The position numbers and the translations under genes were made by a program. Positions 9,003 through 18,206 of a stretch of 64,000 bases of DNA are shown in pieces. A model generated the notes under the pieces. The model did not search any database. It saw nothing but the letters and a program-made list of their open reading frames with translations, and was not told where the DNA came from. This DNA is from Mesorhizobium sp. GbtcB19 (GTDB taxonomy: Bacteria > Pseudomonadota > Alphaproteobacteria > Rhizobiales > Rhizobiaceae): positions 124,001 through 188,000 of the forward strand of contig NZ_JAGXJY010000001.1 of assembly GCF_019091085.1 (NCBI RefSeq), read 5' to 3'. Position 1 is the first letter of the stretch. Each line of letters opens with the position of its first letter.

Positions 9003-9629
9003 ATGCCTCAGCACGGCAATGAGCCTTGGCCGTTCGACAGCAAGCGCGCCGCCCTCTTGGTCATCGACATGCAGAGCGACTTCGTCGACGAAGGCGCCGT
9101 CATGGAAGTCGCGATGGCGCGGCAGCGCATTCCGGCCATGCGGCAGGTGATAGAGCTATGCCGCGCGGCCGGCGTCCCGGTGATCTACACGCAGCACGTC
9201 TTGAGCGACCATTTCGATATCTCGCCGCTCGAAACCGCCTACCAGCCAAGACTGAAGGCCAAGGGCATGCGGGAAGGCAGCGCCGGCACCGGGATCGTTT
9301 CGGCGCTCGCGCCCCTGCCCGGCGATGTGATCATCAAGAAGCATCGCTATGACGCCTTCCATAACACGCAGCTGGAGACGGTGCTGCGCAACATTCGCGG
9401 CGCCGGCCAGGTCGACACCGTCATCATCATCGGCACGGTGACCAGCATCTGCTGCGAATCCACCGCCCGCAGCGCCTTCATGCGCGACTACAAGGTGGCC
9501 TTCGTCAGCGACGCCAATGGCGGGCTGGACGAGGCCTCGCACAATGCGACGCTCGATATCATCGGCAAGGTCTTTGGCCGCGTCATGAGTTCAGCCGAAC
9601 TGGCGCAAGAGCTCCAGGCGGACGCCTGA
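9003..9629 (+). CDS. Isochorismatase-fold cysteine hydrolase
   Basis: A 208-residue protein of the isochorismatase-like superfamily. The catalytic triad is visible: Asp22 in VIDMQSDF, Lys112 or Lys113 in IIKKHRYDAF, and Cys150 in GTVTSICCES. Members close to this form hydrolyse ureidoacrylate, biuret, N-carbamoyl compounds or nicotinamide. An insertion-free length and a tandem CC at the active site are seen. It stops ten bases before the end of the convergent lactonase gene. No neighbour fixes its substrate. Confidence 0.88.
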   Translation: MPQHGNEPWPFDSKRAALLVIDMQSDFVDEGAVMEVAMARQRIPAMRQVIELCRAAGVPVIYTQHVLSDHFDISPLETAYQPRLKAKGMREGSAGTGIVSALAPLPGDVIIKKHRYDAFHNTQLETVLRNIRGAGQVDTVIIIGTVTSICCESTARSAFMRDYKVAFVSDANGGLDEASHNATLDIIGKVFGRVMSSAELAQELQADA

Positions 9630-9639
9630 GCGCAACCCG

Positions 9640-10518
9640 TCAGCCGCCAAATCTCGGTTCGGGAACGCCGGTCACGCCTAGGTCGGTGATGGCGAACAGG
9701 CTGCCGCGCAGCACGCCGTCGCCGGGAAACCGTGGCAGCGGCGGCTTGGCCATCGACGTCACGTAGAGCGTGTCGAGCTTCGGCCCGCCGAACATGACGC
9801 TGGTGATCTTTTTCACAGGCATGTCGATGATGCGGTCGACGGTGCCGTCGGGCGCATAGCGCACCAGCCTCCCATCATAGACCAGCGCGTTCCACAGATA
9901 GCCCTCGCTATCGACGGTCGAGCCGTCGGCGGCCCCGCCCTTGCTGGTGTCGACGCGAACGAAGGTGCGGCGGTTGGTGGCGGCACCCGTGGCGATGTCG
10001 TAGTCATAAGCCCAGATCTCGCCGGTCCAGGTGTCGGCGAAATAGAAGGTGCGGTCGTCCGGGCTCCAGCACGGACCGTTGGAGCAGATGATGCCGGAAT
10101 CGATGCGGGTGACGGAGAAGTCCTGATCGAGCCGGTAGAGGCCGCCGGACGGTCCTTCTTCCATCGTGTCCATCGAGCCGGCGAAGAAGCGGCCGCGCCG
10201 GTCGACCTTGCCGTCATTGAGGCGGTTCGCCGGGCGATCCGGTTCCGGATCGTGGATAAGGGTCACCTCGCCGGTGGCGAAGTCGAGCAAATGGAAGCCG
10301 CGCTGCAGCGAGACCACGGCGCCGCTGCCATCCTTGCGCAGCGCCATCGAACCGATCTTCATCGGCACGTCCCAGGAGCGGATCTCGCGCCCATCGGCGG
10401 TGGCACGGAACACGCGCCCGTCGAAACTGTCGATCCAGTACAGGCGCTCCTGCTCGACATCCCACAGCGGCCCCTCGCCCAGTGTCGTCTTGACGTCCAC
10501 GACCACGTCGATCTTCAT
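9640..10518 (-). CDS. SMP-30/gluconolactonase-family lactonase
   Basis: A 292-residue six-bladed propeller enzyme. Metal ligands expected for the family are visible: Glu15 in GEGPLWD, Asn in RLNDGKVD, Asn in SNGPCWSPD and Asp in ADGSTVD. Such enzymes hydrolyse sugar lactones to the free acids with a divalent metal. It is the last gene of a sugar-type uptake and catabolic operon, 37 bases behind the BKACE gene. In that setting it should open a lactone produced by an upstream dehydrogenase. The exact sugar is not known. Confidence 0.88.
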   Translation of the reverse strand: MKIDVVVDVKTTLGEGPLWDVEQERLYWIDSFDGRVFRATADGREIRSWDVPMKIGSMALRKDGSGAVVSLQRGFHLLDFATGEVTLIHDPEPDRPANRLNDGKVDRRGRFFAGSMDTMEEGPSGGLYRLDQDFSVTRIDSGIICSNGPCWSPDDRTFYFADTWTGEIWAYDYDIATGAATNRRTFVRVDTSKGGAADGSTVDSEGYLWNALVYDGRLVRYAPDGTVDRIIDMPVKKITSVMFGGPKLDTLYVTSMAKPPLPRFPGDGVLRGSLFAITDLGVTGVPEPRFGG

Positions 10519-10555
10519 CCCATCCTCCTCGGTTTTCGCGCGTCTGCCGGCGGCC

Positions 10556-11518
10556 TCAGAAAGCCACCTGGTCGCCGCCTTTCAGTTGCAGGATCTGCCG
10601 CGCCTCGTCGGGCGTCGCCACCTCCATGCCAAGCCCTTCGATGATCTTGCGCGCCAGCACGACCTGTTCGGCATTCGACTTGGCGAGCTTGCCTTTGCCG
10701 GCCCACAGGCTGTCTTCGAGCCCGACGCGGATGTTGCCGCCAAGCGCGGCCGACTGCGCGGCGATGCGCAACTGGCTGGCGCCGGCGCCTAGCACCGACC
10801 AGCGGAACTGGTCACCGAACAACCGGTCGGCGGTACGCTTCATATGCGCGACATCCTCCGGATGCGTGCCGATGCCGCCAAGCAGGCCGAACACCGACTG
10901 CACGAAAAAGGGCGGCTTCACCAGCCCACGGTCGGCGAAGTGGGCAAGATTGTAGAGATGCGCAATGTCGTAGCACTCGAACTCGAAGCGCGTGCCGTTG
11001 TCGTAACAGGTGGCCAGAATGTATTCGATGTCCTTGAACGAATTGCGGAAAACCAGGTCGCGCGTCGCTTCCAGATGCGGCTTTTCCCAATCGAACTTGA
11101 AGGTCTCGTATTTGTCGGCGAGGTGGTAGAGGCCGAAATTGATCGAGCCCATGTTGAGCGAAGCCACCTCCGGCTTGAATTGGGCGGCTGGGCGCACCCG
11201 CTCCTCGACCTTCATATACGGGCTACCGCCGGTGGTGATGTTGATGGCGGCAGCGGTGCCTTGCTTGACGCGCGGCAGGAAGCGGGCAAAGGCCTCCGGC
11301 GTCTGGTCGGGTTTGCCGGTCTCGGGGTCGCGGGCATGCAGATGCAGGATCGCAGCGCCAGCTTCCGCCGCGGCGATCGCCTCCGCGGCGATCTGGTCTG
11401 GCGTGATCGGTAGATAGGGCGACATCGTCGGCGTGTGGATCGCGCCGGTCACCGCGCAGGTAATGATGACCTTACCCTTGGCAGCGGGCGCGCCGGACTT
11501 GCGGCTGGTTTCGTTCAT
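10556..11518 (-). CDS. BKACE-family beta-keto acid cleavage enzyme
   Basis: A 320-residue TIM-barrel enzyme of the DUF849 family, which includes 3-keto-5-aminohexanoate cleavage enzyme. The zinc motif is HLHARD at residues 59-64, with an early Thr/Gly segment ITCAVTGAIHTP and the late acidic VGLEDSLWAGKG. Family members condense a beta-keto acid with acetyl-CoA to give acetoacetate and a new CoA thioester. Its start overlaps the stop of the dehydrogenase gene (ATGA). That dehydrogenase would make the beta-keto acid, so the two probably act in sequence. Confidence 0.92.
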   Translation of the reverse strand: MNETSRKSGAPAAKGKVIITCAVTGAIHTPTMSPYLPITPDQIAAEAIAAAEAGAAILHLHARDPETGKPDQTPEAFARFLPRVKQGTAAAINITTGGSPYMKVEERVRPAAQFKPEVASLNMGSINFGLYHLADKYETFKFDWEKPHLEATRDLVFRNSFKDIEYILATCYDNGTRFEFECYDIAHLYNLAHFADRGLVKPPFFVQSVFGLLGGIGTHPEDVAHMKRTADRLFGDQFRWSVLGAGASQLRIAAQSAALGGNIRVGLEDSLWAGKGKLAKSNAEQVVLARKIIEGLGMEVATPDEARQILQLKGGDQVAF

Positions 11519-12462
11519 TGTCCAAACTCCTGATCCGATTTCTTCTTGTGCGCCGCCAACGCCATCAGCCGCCGATCCCGCCATACCTGCCGGTCGCCCA
11601 GGTCTTTTCTGGGCAAGCGCTTGCTTCGCTCGGCCTCGACGGTCTCCATCACCTCGCCGCCCCAGTCGACGCGACGCAGCATCTGCGGAAAGATGTTGGA
11701 ATAAATGCCCTGATAGCGCTCGACATAGTCGCGCACGCCGCCCGGCGCGTTGAGATCGATGGTCTCGAACGGCCCCATGAAAGACCAGCGCAGCGCCAGC
11801 CCGTCGCGAATGCCGATGTCGACATCCTCGACGCTGGCGTAGCCGTCCGCGACAAGCCTGAATGCCTCTTCCAGGAGAGCGCCCTGCAAGCGGTTCATGA
11901 TGAAGCCGTCGAGCTCGCGCTTCATCACCAGCGGCGCATGACCGGCATCGATGAGGAAGGCGCGCGTTCTTTCGAGCGTCTCGGCGGACGTCCACGGCGC
12001 CGGCACGACTTCGGCCGCGGGAATGAGATAGGGCGGATTGATCGGATGCACGACCAGGCAGCGGTCCCGCCCTTGCAGATGGTCGGTGAATTTCGACGGC
12101 AACAGCGCCGAGGTGGAACTGGCGATCACCGCGTGCGGACCGGCAAGCCTGTCGATCAGCGAGAACACCTCTCGCTTCACCTCGAGGTTTTCGGGCGTGT
12201 TCTCCTGGACATGGGCCGCATCGGCCAGCGCCTCCGCCAGCTCGCCGACGATGGTGATACGCCCTAGCACGGTGTCGACGGGCTGGCCGCGCAGCAGGTC
12301 GTTCGCGGCAAGGTCGCCGAGCACCCCTTCAATGTAGTCGCGGGCACCACCCGTCGCGTCAGGTGACTGGTCCCACATGCGCACATCATGTCCGGCGCGG
12401 GCGAAGCTGATCGCCCAGGCCCGGCCGATGAAGCCGCTTCCGACAATTGCGACATTGGCCAT
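11515..12462 (-). CDS. 3-hydroxyacyl-CoA dehydrogenase-like oxidoreductase (lambda-crystallin type)
   Basis: A 315-residue NAD-dependent enzyme. The Rossmann motif GSGFIG is at residues 8-13, the NAD domain contains HVQENTPENLEVK and ASSTSAL, and the C-terminal helical domain contains PLVMKRELDGFIMNRLQ. Single-domain proteins of this length include L-gulonate 3-dehydrogenase and carnitine dehydrogenase, which oxidise a 3-hydroxy acid to a 3-keto acid without CoA. Coupled by four bases to the BKACE gene. The carnitine route also uses BKACE, but the sugar-type transporter here argues for a sugar acid. Confidence 0.87.
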   Translation of the reverse strand: MANVAIVGSGFIGRAWAISFARAGHDVRMWDQSPDATGGARDYIEGVLGDLAANDLLRGQPVDTVLGRITIVGELAEALADAAHVQENTPENLEVKREVFSLIDRLAGPHAVIASSTSALLPSKFTDHLQGRDRCLVVHPINPPYLIPAAEVVPAPWTSAETLERTRAFLIDAGHAPLVMKRELDGFIMNRLQGALLEEAFRLVADGYASVEDVDIGIRDGLALRWSFMGPFETIDLNAPGGVRDYVERYQGIYSNIFPQMLRRVDWGGEVMETVEAERSKRLPRKDLGDRQVWRDRRLMALAAHKKKSDQEFGQ

Positions 12463-12472
12463 GGAAGGTTCC

Positions 12473-13279
12473 TCAGAGTGTTTCGACGTTGCCGTCGACG
12501 CCGAGCGACTGGCCGGAAATGTTGATGCCGGCGTCCGACAGCAGGAAGGCGACCATCGAGGCCACATCGTAGGGGCTGGTCATTCGGCGCAGCGAGATGT
12601 TCTGCAGGTAGCGTCCGGTCATCTCCTCATGGCTGATGCCGATCTGCTTTGCGCGGGCCGAGATGACGCCTTCGATGCGTGGCCCCTCGATGATGCCGGG
12701 CAGGATGGCGTTGACCCTGATGCCGTGCGGGCCGAGCTCCTTGGCCAGGCTCTGCGTGAAACCGATGACGCCGAACTTGGCGGCCGAATAGGGCGTGCGG
12801 AACGCGTAGCCGTGGCGGCCGGCCGCCGACGACATCGAGACGATCGAGCCGCCGCCGGCGGCCTTGATGAGCGGAACCGCGCGGCGCGCGCAGAGGAACT
12901 GGCCTGTCAGACAAACGTCGATGCACCGCCGCCAATCCGCCGGGTCGATCTCGTCGACGCCGCCAGTCGGCCCTGCGATACCGGCATTGTTGATCAGCGC
13001 GTCGAGCCCGCCGAGTTTTTGCTCCACGGCTTCGAACAACCGGTCGACGTCGTCATCGCGCGAAACGTCGGCTTTGATCGCGCCGACCAGCGCGATCTTC
13101 CTAGGCGCGGCCGCCAGAGCCTCGTCGGACACGTCGCATACCATGATGCGTGCGCCGAGCCGCGACAGCGTTTCGGCAATCGCAAAGCCGATGCCGCCGG
13201 CGCCTGCCGTCACCAGCACGCGCTGGCCTTTGAGCCCCGCCAGAAATTCATCCGCCGACACCGGTGCCTTTGAGCTCAT
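12473..13279 (-). CDS. SDR-family dehydrogenase
   Basis: A 268-residue classical short-chain dehydrogenase. The cofactor motif TAGAGGIG is at 24-31, INNAG at 96-100, the active-site serine in SMSSAAG near 150 and YSAAK at 164-168. The acidic residue after the second strand (VCDVS) suggests NAD rather than NADP. It lies 10-12 bases from its neighbours on both sides, inside the catabolic operon. It could oxidise the sugar to a lactone, or oxidise the 3-hydroxyl of the aldonate. Confidence 0.9.
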   Translation of the reverse strand: MSSKAPVSADEFLAGLKGQRVLVTAGAGGIGFAIAETLSRLGARIMVCDVSDEALAAAPRKIALVGAIKADVSRDDDVDRLFEAVEQKLGGLDALINNAGIAGPTGGVDEIDPADWRRCIDVCLTGQFLCARRAVPLIKAAGGGSIVSMSSAAGRHGYAFRTPYSAAKFGVIGFTQSLAKELGPHGIRVNAILPGIIEGPRIEGVISARAKQIGISHEEMTGRYLQNISLRRMTSPYDVASMVAFLLSDAGINISGQSLGVDGNVETL

Positions 13280-13291
13280 AGTTCAGTCCTT

Positions 13292-15367
13292 TCATTGCAG
13301 CCGCCGTTCGCGCAGCGCCATGACGGCGCCCAGAACGACCAGCCCGTAGAGAATTGCCCGCGTCGCATACGGCAGCGTCGTGCCGGCAAGCAGCATCTGC
13401 AACGCTGTCAGCAGCAGCACGCCGCCGAGCATGCCGAGATAGTGGCCGCGCCCACCGGTGATCAGCGCGCCGCCGACCACCACAACGGCGATCGACGGCA
13501 AGAGATAATCGTCGCCCATGCCGAGGCTCGCTTGACCCGAAAAGCCGGTCAGCATGACGCCGACAATGGCAGCGCAGAAAGCCGAGAGCATATAAACCAG
13601 GATCAGCGTCCGCTCGACGCCGATGCCCGACAGGCGCGCCGCGCGCAGCCCGTTGCCGATGCCATACACCCGGCGTCCGAACGGCGTGCGCCCGAGCAGC
13701 AGCACTGCCGCTACGACGAAGATAATCATCAGCAGCACGATCGGTGTCACGAAACCGAGTTTGGCCGTCATGAACCAGCGCAGCATCGGCGAGGAGAAAC
13801 CGGCCGGCGTTCCCTGCGAATAGACAAGTGCGAAGCCTTGCAGGATGCCGTTGGTGGCGAGCGTCATGACGATCGGCGAGATGCCGAGATAGGCGATGCC
13901 GAAACCATTGGCGAAACCAATGGCGCAGGCCATCACCAGCACGACCGGCAAGGCGTAGACAAGAGCGGCGTCGGAGCCGTTGACCATGCCCGCCAGGATG
14001 ATGCCGGAAATGCCGATCGTCCACGGCACCGAAAGGTCCAGGCCTCCCGTCAGGATGACCGTGCCCTGCCCCAGCGCCAGCACGGCGAGGAAGGACGACA
14101 GCACCAGCAAGGAGTTCCAGTAACCCGGATTGAAGATGGCGCGGCCGAGCCAGATCTGTGTGACGATCACGATCGCCAGCAGGCAGATATAGGCAGGCAG
14201 CGCATAACGCAGCGCCTCGGCGTTGCGCAGCCGAAAAGCCGGGCGTGGCGAGGCCGGCCCGCGCTGGCCGTTCGGTGGTCCGGCCATCTTCAGCCGCCGG
14301 TCGATCGGTTCAAGCTGCGAAGGCAACATCCCGGCGCGCCAGGCGGCCAGCCGGTCGCGTGCCGCGCGCAGTTGCACGGCAAGCACCGACGTGTGGGACA
14401 AGGAGCCGGCAAGGGCCGCCAGCACCAGGATGGTGCCTTCAGCGATGGTCGAATAATAAGCCGACACATTGAGCACCAGCAGGATGTTCACCACCATCAT
14501 CAGGATGTAGGCGCCGAAGACGGTGCCGACGGGACCACCCTGCCCGCCGCCAAGGCGCGAGCCGCCGACGACGACCGCGGCGAACATCGACAGAAGCAGC
14601 GGATTGCCGACCAGCGGGTCGCCGCTGCCGGTCTGCGCGCTGATGAACACGCCGGCAAAACCGTAGCAGCCGCCGGCGATCACATAGACGGCAAAGCGCA
14701 CCAGCACGATGTTGATGCCGACGGAAGCGGCCGAATCCACATCGCTGCCGACGGCATAGAGCGCGGTGCCGAAACGGGTACCCTTCAGCCAGAACCAGGC
14801 GAGCAGCACCACGCCGATCACCACCAGCGGCATCGGCAGCCAGCCGGCGATCGCATCGCCGAGATAGAAGGTGCCGAGATCGGGCGACACGAAGCCGCCG
14901 GGCTTGTCCATGACCAGCAGCGTCACGCCTTGCAGGATGAACATGGTGGACAGCGTCACGACGATGGGCTGCATGCGCAGCACCGCGATGAAGAAGCCGT
15001 TGAAGGCGCCCACGGCCATACCGACACCTATGCCGACCGCCGTCCACAACAGGATGCTGGCGCCTGGAGCCATCGGGTCCATGCTCGATGCCAGCACGAC
15101 ATTGACCAGCGAAATCACCGCGCCGGCGGAGAGGTCGAAGCCGCCCGAAAGGATCACGATGGTCTGGCCGATCGCCGCAAGCGCCGATGTCGCGCCGCCG
15201 CTGGACAGGAACGACACGTCGAAATAGGTGAGCGGCCCGGCGCTGATCCAGTCGACGATGAAAAGCAGGATCGCCAGCACGGCCGCCGCGATCAGCGCGC
15301 CGCGATTGCGCATCAGCGCGCGGCGCAGCCCAAGGCGTGTGGAAGCGGGAGACGAAACGCTGCTCAT
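13292..15367 (-). CDS. Fused double permease of a sugar ABC transporter
   Basis: A 691-residue protein made of two complete RbsC-type permease units in one chain: residues about 1-330 and about 370-690, joined by a polar linker near 335-370. Each half carries its own set of helices and a glycine-rich loop near its end (VVVGGSRLGGGQGG in the first, VVVGGALITGGRGH in the second). Normal family members are about 330 residues and act as dimers, so this chain supplies both subunits. It overlaps the ATPase gene by four bases. The two halves are clearly diverged, so the fusion is old. Confidence 0.92.
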   Translation of the reverse strand: MSSVSSPASTRLGLRRALMRNRGALIAAAVLAILLFIVDWISAGPLTYFDVSFLSSGGATSALAAIGQTIVILSGGFDLSAGAVISLVNVVLASSMDPMAPGASILLWTAVGIGVGMAVGAFNGFFIAVLRMQPIVVTLSTMFILQGVTLLVMDKPGGFVSPDLGTFYLGDAIAGWLPMPLVVIGVVLLAWFWLKGTRFGTALYAVGSDVDSAASVGINIVLVRFAVYVIAGGCYGFAGVFISAQTGSGDPLVGNPLLLSMFAAVVVGGSRLGGGQGGPVGTVFGAYILMMVVNILLVLNVSAYYSTIAEGTILVLAALAGSLSHTSVLAVQLRAARDRLAAWRAGMLPSQLEPIDRRLKMAGPPNGQRGPASPRPAFRLRNAEALRYALPAYICLLAIVIVTQIWLGRAIFNPGYWNSLLVLSSFLAVLALGQGTVILTGGLDLSVPWTIGISGIILAGMVNGSDAALVYALPVVLVMACAIGFANGFGIAYLGISPIVMTLATNGILQGFALVYSQGTPAGFSSPMLRWFMTAKLGFVTPIVLLMIIFVVAAVLLLGRTPFGRRVYGIGNGLRAARLSGIGVERTLILVYMLSAFCAAIVGVMLTGFSGQASLGMGDDYLLPSIAVVVVGGALITGGRGHYLGMLGGVLLLTALQMLLAGTTLPYATRAILYGLVVLGAVMALRERRLQ

Positions 15368-16896
15368 GCGGCGACATCCCCGGCATGCCCGAGCGCCGGC
15401 CGCATGATGGCAGGCTCGGTGATGGCGTCTCCCTCGAGCTCGGCGGCGATGCCTCCGTCATAGAGAACCAGAACCCGGTCGCATTGGTGGACCAACTCGG
15501 GGATCTCGGTCGAGTGAAGCAGGATCGAGCCGCCGGCGGCGACATAGTTTCGCATCATCACATAAAGCTCATGCTTGGTGCCGACATCGATGCCGCGCGT
15601 GGGATCGAACAGCAGCAGGATGCGGCTCTGCGCCACCAGCCATTTGGCGATTGCGATCTTCTGCTGGTTGCCGCCGGAAAACGCCCCGGCCCGCGTCCAC
15701 AAAGCGCGGCGGTCGACCTCGACGGTGGCGAACGCCTCCTCGACCGAGCTTCTCTCGGCAGCGGCGTCGACAAGTCCGAGCCGTGTGAAACGCGACACGA
15801 CCGGCAGCGTGGCGTTCTGGCTACCCGACAGTTTGAGGAACAGGCCCTCGGATTTGCGGTCCTCAGGCACGAGCCCGATCGCCATGTTGGGTCGGAGCGC
15901 GTCCGCCGGTGAGCCGAGCCACACCTTGCGGCCGTCGACAAGGATGTGGCCTCGGGTGATTTCGGCCATGCCGAAGCAGGCCAGGAACAGATCCTGCTGG
16001 CCCATGCCCTGCAGTCCGGCAACACCCAGGATCTCTCCCCGGCGCAGATCGAAGCTGGCGCCGTCGAGCTTGTGCCCGACCTTGAGGTCACGCGCGCCCA
16101 GGACCGGCGGGCCGAAAGCCTGGGCGCCGTCGGGCTTGGGTGGGAAAGTCTGCTCGATGCTGCGGCCGATGATCTTTTCGATGACGTCGGCGTCCGAGAC
16201 ATCGCTGACTGGCGCGGTCACGATGTGGCGGCCGTTTCTCAGGATCGTCAGCGTATCGCAAAAGGCGCGCACCTCGCGCATGCGGTGAGTGATGAAGACG
16301 ATGGTGGTGCCCGCCGCTTTCAGCCTGGCGATGATGTCGCCCAGCCAATCGACGTCGCGGCCGGCGAGCGTCGAAGTCGGCTCGTCCAGCAGCAGGATGC
16401 GCGGCTTGCGGTAGACCGCTCGCGCGATCTCGATCTTCTGACGCACGGAAAGCTCGAGCTCGCCCACCTCGGCGTCGAGATCGACGAAAAAACCGAGATC
16501 GTCGATATGGCAGCGCACTGCCTTGCGCGCCGCCTTGCGGCGGATCAGCCCGGTCACGCCGACAGGGGCATAGGGCAAAAGCATGTTGTCGAGGACGGAG
16601 AGATCGCGCACCAGGGTCATCTCCTGGAACGCCGTCTGCACCCCCAGAGCATGTGCGGCGCGCGGCGCGCCATAGCCGATCTCCTTGCCGAAGACCCTGA
16701 TATGACCGGCACTCGGTCGCACCAGTCCCGACAGCAATTTGACCAGTGTCGACTTGCCGGCTCCGTTCTCCCCCAACAGCGCGTGAACGCTGCCGGGCTC
16801 GATGCGAAACGACACGCCATCCAGCGCGACGGTCGGGCCAAAAGCCTTGCCGATGCCGTCGATCTCAATGGCGGGGAGCGCGGAGTGTTCTGTCAT
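15364..16896 (-). CDS. Sugar ABC transporter ATP-binding protein (RbsA/MglA type)
   Basis: A 510-residue protein with two nucleotide-binding domains. The first has Walker A GENGAGKSTLVK and Walker B ILLLDEPTSTL. The second has a degenerate Walker A (GLQGMGQQD), a good signature SGGNQQKIAIAK, and LLLFDPTRGIDVG. One normal and one degenerate site is usual for this family. Start: the ATG of MTEHSALP gives the family length; GAGG precedes it closely, and upstream in-frame starts have no ribosome site. A 99-base gap separates it from the binding-protein gene. Confidence 0.93.
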   Translation of the reverse strand: MTEHSALPAIEIDGIGKAFGPTVALDGVSFRIEPGSVHALLGENGAGKSTLVKLLSGLVRPSAGHIRVFGKEIGYGAPRAAHALGVQTAFQEMTLVRDLSVLDNMLLPYAPVGVTGLIRRKAARKAVRCHIDDLGFFVDLDAEVGELELSVRQKIEIARAVYRKPRILLLDEPTSTLAGRDVDWLGDIIARLKAAGTTIVFITHRMREVRAFCDTLTILRNGRHIVTAPVSDVSDADVIEKIIGRSIEQTFPPKPDGAQAFGPPVLGARDLKVGHKLDGASFDLRRGEILGVAGLQGMGQQDLFLACFGMAEITRGHILVDGRKVWLGSPADALRPNMAIGLVPEDRKSEGLFLKLSGSQNATLPVVSRFTRLGLVDAAAERSSVEEAFATVEVDRRALWTRAGAFSGGNQQKIAIAKWLVAQSRILLLFDPTRGIDVGTKHELYVMMRNYVAAGGSILLHSTEIPELVHQCDRVLVLYDGGIAAELEGDAITEPAIMRPALGHAGDVAA

Positions 16897-16995
16897 GTCC
16901 TCGATCGCCGGGCTGCGCCCTTTGAAACGCATTAGCGCGGATCGACGATGCGTGGACAAGACGCCCGCGCATCACCGAGATTTGCCTTGGGAGGC

Positions 16996-18123
16996 TTAGT
17001 TCTCCGGCTGCCCGACAAGCGCGGCGTTGAGGCCGATCTCGGGCGTCTGGTCGGAGAAGATCGAAGCGAACCAGCCGGGGTTGGAAACCAGCGACGGCTT
17101 GAACACGTTGCAGCCGGCCTTCATTTCCGCCCACGTGCCTTCATTGCACAGCTTGATCGTCTCGTTGGTGACAACCGGGAGCGGCAGGATCGTGGTTTTC
17201 GGCACGTCCTTGCCTTCGATCGCTTCGACGGCGAGCTTAAGCGCCAACGCACCCGAATAGGGAGGCGAAGCGTATGAAATGCGCTGCGCGCCCGCCGGCG
17301 CATAAGGGGCAGCCGCGCCTTCGACTTCGGTGCCCTCCGGCAGCATCTGGATACGGCCGCCATTGGAGCCCTCGCCGGCGCAAGGCAGGAGTTCGCTGGC
17401 CTTCTTGCCGGCCTCGAGCTGCATCGAGTTGGCGGTGAAGCAGCCGACCTGCATCCACAGCCCGTTGATATCGCCCCAGTTACGGGTCGCGAGGATCTTG
17501 GAGAGCTCGGTACGGGCAACCGCCTGGCTCCACATGCCGACAGCCTCGCCGACGATCTTGATGTCGGGGTATTTGGCAAAGACTTCCTTGGCCGCCTTCG
17601 TCCGCTGGTCATCGACCGATGTTCCGGGAACACCGGTAATGGCGATGATGTTGCCCTTGCCGTTGAGCTTCTTGACCAGCCACTCGGCTGTCACCCTGCC
17701 CGCTTCCAGCTGATCGATATGGACATTGTAGGCGCAGGGCTCGGTGATCTCGGCGTCGTAAGCGAAGACCTTCACCCCCTTGTCGCAGGCATTTTTCACG
17801 ACCTGATTGAGCGCGGTCGGCGAGATCGGATAGACGACGATCGCCTCGGCGCCGCTTTGCACCATGGCATTGATCTGCTGGATCTGGCGCTGCGCGTTGG
17901 GTCCGGCAACCTGGACCTGCAGGTCGACCTTGTCGGCCAGGCTCTTGTGAGCGGCCATGGCTTTGACCATGTTTGCCGCCTCGGCCTGCCAATCGTTGCC
18001 GATGTAGCTCATGCTGAGAAATATCTTGTGCTTCTGCGCTGCTTCAGCGCCCGACATACCAAAGGCGCAAGCGGCCATGCCGGCCAGCAGCGCAAGCCGC
18101 CGGACTTTCGATCCGATTCCCAT
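16996..18123 (-). CDS. Periplasmic sugar-type substrate-binding protein
   Basis: A 375-residue secreted binding protein of the RbsB-like type (Peripla_BP_4). A signal peptide of 28 residues ends AEA, then mature AQKHK. Landmarks are SMSYIGNDWQAEAAN at the start of the mature chain, a sugar-binding region with AYDAEITEPCAYN, and NGLWMQVG. GGGAGGA lies upstream of the ATG. First gene of the operon; the 99-base gap to the ATPase gene may hold a processing or attenuation site. The ligand is unknown, but the downstream enzymes suggest a sugar lactone, deoxy-sugar or sugar acid. Confidence 0.92.
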   Translation of the reverse strand: MGIGSKVRRLALLAGMAACAFGMSGAEAAQKHKIFLSMSYIGNDWQAEAANMVKAMAAHKSLADKVDLQVQVAGPNAQRQIQQINAMVQSGAEAIVVYPISPTALNQVVKNACDKGVKVFAYDAEITEPCAYNVHIDQLEAGRVTAEWLVKKLNGKGNIIAITGVPGTSVDDQRTKAAKEVFAKYPDIKIVGEAVGMWSQAVARTELSKILATRNWGDINGLWMQVGCFTANSMQLEAGKKASELLPCAGEGSNGGRIQMLPEGTEVEGAAAPYAPAGAQRISYASPPYSGALALKLAVEAIEGKDVPKTTILPLPVVTNETIKLCNEGTWAEMKAGCNVFKPSLVSNPGWFASIFSDQTPEIGLNAALVGQPEN

Positions 18124-18206
18124 GTGAATTCCTCCCGATACGAACGGCCGAATGCCTCCCAAAGGCACGAGACGTGACCCTTGCCATTCGACAGCTGCGA
18201 CCGTAC

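Noticed and set aside
11515..12462. Carnitine dehydrogenase of a carnitine-to-betaine route
   Set aside because: BKACE adjacency would fit, but the transporter is of the sugar type and a lactonase is in the operon; no betaine or choline-type transporter or thioesterase is present. Kept only as an alternative.
13295..15463. Open frame of more than 700 codons on the plus strand opposite the fused permease
   Set aside because: Low-complexity Arg/Gln/His/Asp composition and no ribosome site. The minus-strand frame is a recognisable permease.
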